Assembly: GCF_000738175.1 (NCBI RefSeq)
Contig: NZ_JFCH01000059.1
Location: 62,001 to 126,000, forward strand
Origin: Corynebacterium jeikeium
Lineage (GTDB): Bacteria > Actinomycetota > Actinomycetes > Mycobacteriales > Mycobacteriaceae
Length of the DNA stretch: 64,000 nt
Reading direction: 5' to 3'
Shown here: positions 55,467 through 64,000 of the stretch, one piece after another
Position numbering within the stretch: the first letter of the stretch is position 1
Layout of the letters: the number at the start of each line of letters is the position of its first letter
The notes under the pieces: generated by a model
The model's database searches: none
What the model was told of the DNA's origin: nothing
The model's input: only the letters and a program-made list of their open reading frames with translations
Position numbers and translations under genes: made by a program

Positions 55467-56603
55467 ATGAGCTACACGCCAGCAGCACTGGTTCTCGCCG
55501 ACGGGAAGATTTTCCGCGGCCGCGCATTTGGCGCGACGGGTCGCACCCTGGGCGAGGCGGTGTTCACCACAGCCATGACCGGCTACCAGGAGACCATGAC
55601 CGACCCGTCCTACCACCGTCAGATCGTGGTGGCGACTGCCCCGCAGATCGGCAACACGGGCTGGAACGACGAAGATTCCGAGTCCCGCGGAGACAAGATC
55701 TGGGTCGCCGGCCTGGCTATCCGTGACCTGTCCCGCTCCGTGAGCAACTGGCGCGCCGACCGTAGCCTGACCGACGAGATGGAAGCCCAGGGCATCATCG
55801 GCATCCAGAACGTCGACACCCGCGCGATCGTGCGCCACCTGCGCGACAAGGGTTCCGTCGCGGCGGGCATCTTTAGCGGTGACGCCCTCACCTCCGACGA
55901 GGACATGCTCAGCCAGGTGCAGGCCCAGCCGTCTATGGCGGGTGCGGATCTCTCCGCCGACGTCAGCACCGACGAGCTGTACGTGGTGGAGCCGGAAGGG
56001 GAGACCAAGTACACCGTCATCGCTTACGACATGGGCATTAAGACGAACACCCCGCGTGAATTCTCCAAGCGCGGCGTGCGCAGCGTGGTCGTGCCTTCAA
56101 ACACCAGCTTCGAAGAGGTGCAGAAGCTGATGGAAGAGTACAACGCTACCGGCGTGTTCATCTCCAATGGCCCAGGTGACCCGGCAACCGCCGACGCAAC
56201 GGTGGAGGAGCTGAAGAAGATCCTGGAGGCTAAGATTCCTTTCTTCGGCATCTGCTTCGGCAACCAGCTGCTCGGCCGCGCGCTGGGCATGGAGACCTAC
56301 AAGCTGAAGTTCGGCCACCGCGGCACCAACGTGCCGGTGCTGGATCACCAGACCGGCCGGATCGACATCACCGCGCAGAACCACGGCTTCGCCCTGAAGG
56401 GTAAGGCGTTGGAGAAGTTCGACACCCCGTTCGGCGAGGCGCAGGTGACGCACACCTGTCTGAACGACGACGTTGTCGAGGGCGTGGCACTGCTGGATGG
56501 CAGCGCATTCTCCGTCCAATACCACCCGGAATCGGCAGCCGGCCCGCACGACGCAAACCCGCTGTTCGATAAGTTCTTCGCGAACCTCGAGAAGAACAGC
56601 TAA
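55467..56603 (+). CDS. carA: Carbamoyl phosphate synthase small (glutaminase) subunit
   Basis: Hydrolyses glutamine and channels ammonia to CarB. The protein is 378 residues: N-terminal domain from ALVLADGKIFRGRAFG, then a class I amidotransferase domain with FFGICFGNQLLG (catalytic Cys) and QYHPESAAGPHD (His/Glu). The ATG at 55467 matches the family N-terminus; the longer reading frame back to 55239 overlaps pyrC and is rejected. Confidence 0.97.
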   Translation: MSYTPAALVLADGKIFRGRAFGATGRTLGEAVFTTAMTGYQETMTDPSYHRQIVVATAPQIGNTGWNDEDSESRGDKIWVAGLAIRDLSRSVSNWRADRSLTDEMEAQGIIGIQNVDTRAIVRHLRDKGSVAAGIFSGDALTSDEDMLSQVQAQPSMAGADLSADVSTDELYVVEPEGETKYTVIAYDMGIKTNTPREFSKRGVRSVVVPSNTSFEEVQKLMEEYNATGVFISNGPGDPATADATVEELKKILEAKIPFFGICFGNQLLGRALGMETYKLKFGHRGTNVPVLDHQTGRIDITAQNHGFALKGKALEKFDTPFGEAQVTHTCLNDDVVEGVALLDGSAFSVQYHPESAAGPHDANPLFDKFFANLEKNS

Positions 56604-56633
56604 CGCAGCAGAGCAAATTAACAGAACCAAGTT

Positions 56634-56663
56634 AAGCAACAGCCAGCAACAGCTAGCAACACT
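56634..56663. repeat. Three tandem 10-bp repeats before carB
   Basis: AGCAACAGCC, AGCAACAGCT and AGCAACACTG lie end to end, finishing 18 bases before the carB start. They occupy much of the 78-base carA-carB spacer. Confidence 0.8.
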
Positions 56664-56681
56664 GAACTAAAGGGAAAACCA

Positions 56682-60043
<3,362 letters not shown>

Positions 60044-60047
<4 letters not shown>

Positions 60048-60898
60048 CCGCGAGTGCGAGTTCGGTAGGCCGCCCAACCTTCGGCGAGCGCTTCCTGGAG
60101 CGTTCCCAGAACCACGGACAGCTCTGTGTGGGCATGGATCCGCACGTGGGCATCCTGGAGGACTGGGGGTTGAAGGCCGACGTGGCCGGACTGGAGGCCT
60201 TCAGCAAGACCTGCGTGGAGGCCTTCGCGGACGTTGCCTGTGTGGTCAAGCCCCAGGTGGCCTTCTATGAGCAATTCGGCTCGGCTGGTTTGGCCGTGCT
60301 GGAACGCTCGATCGCGGAACTGCGCAAGGCCGGGGTGTTGGTTATTGCCGACGCCAAGCGCGGCGACATCGGTTCGACCATGGCCGGGTACGCACGGGCG
60401 TGGTTGGATCCAGACTCCCCGCTATGCAGTGACGCTGTGACCGTATCCCCGTGGTTGGGCTTCGACTCCCTCCGCCCCGTCATCGACCTCGGAGAGCAGC
60501 ACGGCAGGGGAGTGATCGTCTTGGCCGCCACCTCCAACCCGGAGGCGCGGGGCCTGCAACGCTCCCACTTCGACGGCACAGACACGAACTTGGCCCAGTA
60601 CATTGTGGACCGCGTGGCCGCGGAAAACTCCCAGCATCCTGGGGCTGGCAACCTCGGCGTGGTCGTCGGCGCGACTCTGGCAGAGCCGCCGCGCTTGGAC
60701 GAGGTGGGTGGCATGGTTCTGATGCCGGGAGTCGGCGCCCAAGGAGGTACCATGGACGATGTGCGACGTATCGCCGGGGGAGACCAGACGGCGTCACTAG
60801 TATCGCCCAACGTTTCCCGCGGCGTACTGCGCGCAGGGCCTAAGGTTGCGGACCTGCGAAACGCCGTGGCCGAGCAGGCGGCAACGCTACGGCTCTAG
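60044..60898 (+). CDS. pyrF: Orotidine 5'-phosphate decarboxylase (type 2)
   Basis: Converts OMP to UMP. It is a 284-residue protein of the mycobacterial-type subfamily: [15 protein letters not shown] near the N-terminus, the catalytic [14 protein letters not shown], and [15 protein letters not shown] with the phosphate-binding loop. The GTG start overlaps the carB stop by 4 bases; the longer reading frame runs back into carB and is rejected. Last gene of the pyr operon in this stretch (pyrD and pyrE are not here). Confidence 0.95.
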
Positions 60899-60923
60899 CG
60901 CTGTGGCTTTCGGCCCCGTGTTC

Positions 60924-60945
60924 TGATGGCCATAATCGGCCATTA
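60924..60945 (+). terminator. Hairpin after pyrF
   Basis: TGATGGCC and GGCCATTA form an 8-bp stem (one G-U) around ATAATC, 26 bases after the pyrF stop. There is no clean T-run (GGCTTTTGCTGTTCTTC follows), so it is a possible weak terminator of the pyr operon. Confidence 0.4.
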
Positions 60946-61065
60946 GCAGGGGCTTTTGCTGTTCTTCATGGATTCAGGTGTTACACTGATACTCATTGTT
61001 TGAAAGCTGCTCGCGTAGCGCCCCGCCTGCACATATAGGCGGTTCGGGTGAAGCGTGTACAGTAG

Positions 61066-61234
61066 CCGAGAACATGAGTCCGAAAAATGAATCTCGGTGT
61101 GTCAGCTTGGCATTTTTAACCGAGAGGATTTAATATCCAGCGTTGCTTGGAATACCGTTTGGTCTCTACAGCATGCTGGTTATAGACCAGAAAAACTTTC
61201 CATCCTTTAAGACGAGAAAAATTTAACGGAGGCA
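61066..61234 (+). promoter_or_regulatory. mihF promoter and structured leader
   Basis: The 339-bp gap 60899-61237 holds no gene I can support. TTGGCA (61107-61112), an 18-base spacer and TAATAT (61131-61136) form the best promoter, giving a leader of about 95 bases. In that leader TGGTCT (61160-61165) can pair with AGACCA (61184-61189), or CTGGT (61176-61180) with ACCAG (61186-61190); the two pairings exclude each other. A 17-codon reading frame (61173-61226) ends just before the CGGAGG of mihF. TACACT (60982) and TACAGT (61058) are alternative -10 boxes, and CCGAGA/TCTCGG (61066-61098) is an inverted repeat around the promoter. Confidence 0.45.
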
Positions 61235-61237
61235 CCC

Positions 61238-61558
61238 GTGGCACTTCCCCAGTTGACCGATGAGCAGCGCGCAGCAGCGCTGAAGAAGGCAGCCGAGGCA
61301 CGCAAGGCACGCGCAGAACTGCGCGAGAAGCTGAAGCGTGGCGGCACCGACCTGAAGCAGGTCCTGAAGGACGCCGAGACCGACGAGACCCTGGGCAAGA
61401 TGAAGGTTTCCGCCCTGCTGGTTTCCCTGCCGAAGGTTGGCAAGGTGAAGGCCAAGGAGATCATGGAGCAGCTGGAGATCGCCGAGACCCGTCGTATCCG
61501 CGGCCTGGGTGACCGTCAGCGCCGTGCGCTGCTGGAGCACTTCGGTTTCGAGGAATAG
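61238..61558 (+). CDS. mihF: Actinobacterial integration host factor mIHF
   Basis: A 106-residue basic, helical nucleoid protein that bends DNA; it is essential in mycobacteria and unrelated to the HU-like IHF of E. coli. Residues 8-45 are Ala/Lys/Arg/Glu-rich helix; the conserved DNA-binding core includes [16 protein letters not shown] and [18 protein letters not shown], with a helix-two-turn-helix-like region. GTG start after CGGAGG. gmk follows 2 bases after the stop, the standard actinobacterial order mihF-gmk-rpoZ. Confidence 0.96.
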   Translation: MALPQLTDEQRAAALKKAAEARKARAELREKLKRGGTDLKQVLKDAETDETLGKMKVSALLVSLPKVGKVKAKEIMEQLEIAETRRIRGLGDRQRRALLEHFGFEE

Positions 61559-61560
61559 TC

Positions 61561-62127
61561 TTGAACCCGGACCTGAATAGCGGACGGATCGTCGTACTGG
61601 CGGGCCCATCTGCGGTGGGGAAGTCCACCGTCGTGCGGCGCCTGCGCACCGACGTTCCGGACCTGTTTTTCAGTGTGTCCATGACCACCCGCGACCCGCG
61701 TCCCGGCGAGATCGACGGCGAGGATTACATCTACGTCACCCGCGAACAGTTCGAACAGAACATTGCGGCAGACAAGATGCTGGAATGGGCGGAGATCCAC
61801 GGAGGCCTACAGCTTTCCGGCACGCCGCGCGAGCCTATCGAAAAGGCGCTGGCTGATTCCCGTCCTGTGCTTGTCGAGGTAGATCTCGAGGGTGCACGTA
61901 ACGTCAAGAAGATGCTGCCCGAGGTGCAGACCGTCTTCCTGGCTCCGCCGTCGTGGGAGGAGCTGGTTGACCGCCTGACCGGCCGTGGCACCGAGACTCA
62001 GGACGTCATCGAGCGCCGACTGCAGACTGCGAAGGTCGAGATGGCTTCGCAGTCCGAGTTTGACCACGTGGTTGTGAACGACGACGTGGATGAGGCCGTG
62101 GCGGCCATCAGCGACATCCTCCGCTAG
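61561..62127 (+). CDS. gmk: Guanylate kinase
   Basis: Phosphorylates GMP to GDP. It is 188 residues with P-loop [16 protein letters not shown], the GMP-binding [26 protein letters not shown] and the lid region. The start is TTG, with GAGGA inside the mihF 3' end as ribosome-binding site, so translation is coupled to mihF. Confidence 0.95.
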   Translation: MNPDLNSGRIVVLAGPSAVGKSTVVRRLRTDVPDLFFSVSMTTRDPRPGEIDGEDYIYVTREQFEQNIAADKMLEWAEIHGGLQLSGTPREPIEKALADSRPVLVEVDLEGARNVKKMLPEVQTVFLAPPSWEELVDRLTGRGTETQDVIERRLQTAKVEMASQSEFDHVVVNDDVDEAVAAISDILR

Positions 62128-62223
62128 TCGAGACGCAGAAGGGGCCGTGGCAAACACGCCAGTCCCGCGCTTTAAAGAACTGAATACATAATCAAACAAC
62201 CCACCAAAGAAAAGGTGAATACC

Positions 62224-62505
62224 GTGGAAAACCAGGACGTGAATGCGAACGACAGCGTATTCGATCCTCCTGTAGGCATCACCAATCCACCGATCGACGA
62301 GCTGCTGACGAAGGTTTCCTCCAAGTACGCTTTGGTCATCTTTGCCGCTAAGCGCGCACGTCAGATCAACGACTACTTCCAGACGGTCGACGAGGGCGTC
62401 TTCGAGTTCGTCGGACCTCTGGTGACCCCGGATGTTCACGAGAAGCCGCTGTCCATCGCCCTGCGCGAGATTAACCGCGATCTGTTGGAACACACCGAGG
62501 GTTAA
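62224..62505 (+). CDS. rpoZ: RNA polymerase omega subunit
   Basis: A 93-residue protein that assists RNA polymerase assembly. The conserved core is [31 protein letters not shown], and the C-terminus has [11 protein letters not shown]. The GTG at 62224 is preferred to the GTG three codons earlier because AAAAGG lies about 10 bases ahead of it. The 96-base spacer after gmk contains no obvious terminator. Confidence 0.95.
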   Translation: MENQDVNANDSVFDPPVGITNPPIDELLTKVSSKYALVIFAAKRARQINDYFQTVDEGVFEFVGPLVTPDVHEKPLSIALREINRDLLEHTEG

Positions 62506-62511
62506 ACCAGC

Positions 62512-62517
62512 TAGGCT
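62512..62517 (+). promoter_or_regulatory. -10 box for coaBC, leaderless spacing
   Basis: TAGGCT ends 8 bases before the GTG start at 62526, with no Shine-Dalgarno between. It lies 6 bases after the rpoZ stop. Confidence 0.5.
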
Positions 62518-62525
62518 GATTCGTT

Positions 62526-63782
62526 GTGAACGTTGCATCAGCTGAATTGAACACCAAGCCGCTCCGCGTCGTTATCGGCGTAGGGGGCGGCATTGCTGCG
62601 TATAAGGCCGCCCACCTGGTTCGCTACTTCACCGAACGCGGCCACCAGGTGCGGGTGATTCCCACTCGCTCGGCACTGAACTTTGTGGGTGCCGCCACCT
62701 TCGAGGCTCTTTCGGGCCAGCCTGTGGCGACCGATGTTTTTGACGCAGTGGACGAGGTACAGCACGTCCGTCTGGGGCAGGAGGCCGACCTGATTGTCGT
62801 GGCTCCGGCCACCGCAGACCTGATGGCCCGGATCGCCCACGGGCGTGCCGACGATCTGCTTACAGCCAGCTGCCTGGTTGCCACGTGCCCCGTGGTGCTG
62901 GCTCCGGCGATGCACACCGAGATGTGGCTGAACCCGGCGACCGTGGACAACGTTGCAACACTGCGCCGCCACGGCCTGACGGTGCTGGATCCCGCCCACG
63001 GGCGGCTCACGGGTAAGGATACCGGCGCCGGGCGGCTGCCAGAGCCGGAGCAGATCGGCGAGCTGGCGCTCACCGTCCTGGCAGACCGGGAGGCCTTTAC
63101 CCGCGACCTCGACGGCAAGAAGGTCGTCATCAGTGCGGGTGGCACGCACGAGCCACTTGATCCCGTACGCTACCTCGGCAACGCATCCTCGGGCCGCCAA
63201 GGCTACGCATTGGCCGAAGTTGCCGCCCAGCGCGGCGCCGAGGTCACCCTGGTGGCCGGTGTCACCGAGAACCTGCCCACTCCCATCGGCGCCGATGTCG
63301 TGCGTGTGAAGACCGCCTGCGAGATGCAGCGGGCCGTCATGGAGCACGCACCCAATGCCGACGTTGTAGTCATGGCCGCGGCGGTTGCCGACTACCGCCC
63401 GGCAGAGGTGGCGGGGTCGAAGATGAAGAAGGGCTCGGAAGCTGACCTGTCGACCATCCAGCTGACCGAGAACCCGGACATTCTCGCGGGCGTGGTTGAA
63501 GCGCGCAGGCGGGGAGACGTGGCGTCCACAACAAAGATCGTGGGCTTCGCGGCAGAAACCGGCGACGAAAACAGTACCCCGCTCGACTTCGCCCGCAAGA
63601 AGCTCGAGAAGAAGGGCTGCGACATGCTGATGTGCAACGCAGTGGGCGACGGCAAGGTCTTCGGACAGCCGGATAGTTCGGGCTGGATTCTGCGGCCGGA
63701 CGGTAAGGTCACCGAGGTGCCGCAAGGGCCCAAGACCGGGGTCGCTGCCGCTATCTGGAAGGCCGTGTGCGAGACTCTCTAG
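62526..63782 (+). CDS. coaBC: Phosphopantothenoylcysteine decarboxylase / phosphopantothenate--cysteine ligase
   Basis: Bifunctional coenzyme A enzyme, 418 residues. The N-terminal CoaC flavoprotein half (to about 185) has VIGVGGGIAAYKAAHLVR, the substrate clamp near TASCLVATCPVVLAPAMHTEMW-type sequence, and PATADLMARI. The C-terminal CoaB half has VISAGGTHEPLDPVRYLGN and DMLMCNAVGDGKVFG. Known alternative name dfp. It lies between rpoZ and metK, as in M. tuberculosis. Confidence 0.95.
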   Translation: MNVASAELNTKPLRVVIGVGGGIAAYKAAHLVRYFTERGHQVRVIPTRSALNFVGAATFEALSGQPVATDVFDAVDEVQHVRLGQEADLIVVAPATADLMARIAHGRADDLLTASCLVATCPVVLAPAMHTEMWLNPATVDNVATLRRHGLTVLDPAHGRLTGKDTGAGRLPEPEQIGELALTVLADREAFTRDLDGKKVVISAGGTHEPLDPVRYLGNASSGRQGYALAEVAAQRGAEVTLVAGVTENLPTPIGADVVRVKTACEMQRAVMEHAPNADVVVMAAAVADYRPAEVAGSKMKKGSEADLSTIQLTENPDILAGVVEARRRGDVASTTKIVGFAAETGDENSTPLDFARKKLEKKGCDMLMCNAVGDGKVFGQPDSSGWILRPDGKVTEVPQGPKTGVAAAIWKAVCETL

Positions 63783-63800
63783 GCAGCTACGTGACAAATA

Positions 63801-63820
63801 CAGACAGCTTGGTCTAGTAT
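63801..63820 (+). promoter_or_regulatory. metK promoter with McbR-type operator
   Basis: CAGAC-AGCTTG-GTCTA (63801-63816) matches the TAGAC-N6-GTCTA operator known for McbR, the S-adenosylhomocysteine-responsive repressor of methionine genes in C. glutamicum, with one mismatch. It overlaps the TAGTAT -10 box (63815-63820); GTGACA at 63791-63796 is a possible -35 with an 18-base spacer. metK is a known McbR target. No SAM riboswitch is seen in the roughly 49-base leader. Confidence 0.7.
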
Positions 63821-63875
63821 GTGTCCATCGACTTAAAAGTCTTCAGTAATTCAAACGTATTAAAGGAAAATCCAC

Positions 63876-64000
63876 GTGTCTTTGCGCCTGTTTAGTAGCG
63901 AGTCCGTCACCGAAGGGCACCCCGACAAGATCTGCGATGCGATCTCCGACAAGATCCTCGACGCACTGATTGCTAAGGACCCCGAGGCGCGCGTGGCCGT
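63876..64000 (+). CDS. metK: S-adenosylmethionine synthetase, 5' part
   Basis: Only the first 41 complete codons are in the window. The translated start, [20 protein letters not shown], is the conserved N-terminus of MetK, which makes S-adenosylmethionine from methionine and ATP. GTG start with AAAGGAAAA upstream. The reading frame is open to the window edge. Confidence 0.95.
   Translation, partial: MSLRLFSSESVTEGHPDKICDAISDKILDALIAKDPEARVA

Noticed and set aside
63783..63875. SAM riboswitch before metK
   Set aside because: The transcribed leader is about 49 bases with no recognisable SAM aptamer, while an McbR-type operator explains regulation.

Overview
This is a high-G+C, core-genome window from a Corynebacterium (Actinobacteria). 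The evidence is gene order and lineage-specific genes: an AftC-like arabinofuranosyltransferase, a phosphatidylinositol-mannoside operon (pgsA-patA-pimA), an actinobacterial integration host factor (mihF), the ruvC-ruvA-ruvB / yajC-secD-secF / apt / rel order, and coproporphyrin-type heme genes. The species cannot be fixed from the sequence alone. I see no insertion sequence, prophage, CRISPR array or rRNA, and almost every base is assigned to a gene or a short spacer.

Layout. 1-2 kb, minus strand: RNase D and a DUF3000 protein. 2-5.5 kb, plus strand: hemE, hemY and hemQ, three steps of the coproporphyrin-dependent heme pathway. 5.5-7.2 kb, minus strand: msrB overlapping aftC. 7.2-8.3 kb: six minus-strand tRNA genes (three Gly, two Val, one Cys), with a duplicated Val-Gly unit and a terminator, then one plus-strand tRNA-Val. 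8.4-11.5 kb: an envelope copper/peroxidase cluster (CopC, a small acidic lipoprotein, a PCuAC-like lipoprotein with a Met/His tail, a Tat-type DyP peroxidase). 11.5-17.6 kb: thrS, a HIT protein and the PIM lipid operon. 17.6-20 kb: pdxS-tesB-pdxT. 20-23.3 kb: yebC and ruvCAB. 23.3-28.7 kb: yajC-secD-secF and a solute-binding lipoprotein. 28.8-31.8 kb: apt and rel. 31.8-35.9 kb: a membrane cyclophilin, a metallo-beta-lactamase-fold protein, hisS and a YpfJ-type metallopeptidase. 36-43.7 kb: aspS, an APH-fold protein, rarA, alaS and ruvX. 43.8-51.8 kb: mltG, the shikimate genes aroE, aroC, aroK, aroB and aroQ with a small A24 peptidase among them, then pepQ and efp. 51.8-64 kb: nusB, the complete pyrimidine operon pyrR-pyrB-pyrC-carA-carB-pyrF, then mihF, gmk, rpoZ, coaBC and the 5' end of metK.

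Regulation visible in the sequence. Many genes have a TANNNT -10 box only 7-10 bases before the start codon, which predicts leaderless or near-leaderless mRNAs (rnd, DUF3000, hemE, aftC, ruvC, the MBL gene, hisS, the A24 peptidase, aroC, coaBC). pyrR has a PyrR-box-like sequence running into its Shine-Dalgarno, and metK has an McbR-type inverted repeat at its promoter. thrS and alaS share a nearly identical -10 region that overlaps the stop codon of the preceding gene.

Least explained: several spacers built of short tandem repeats (six 10-bp units before aroE; three 14-bp units before aroQ; three 10-bp units before carB; three 11-bp units before tRNA-Val; about four 13-bp units between rel and the cyclophilin gene), and a recurring word GGCGTCA followed by an A-rich tract in both genes and spacers.
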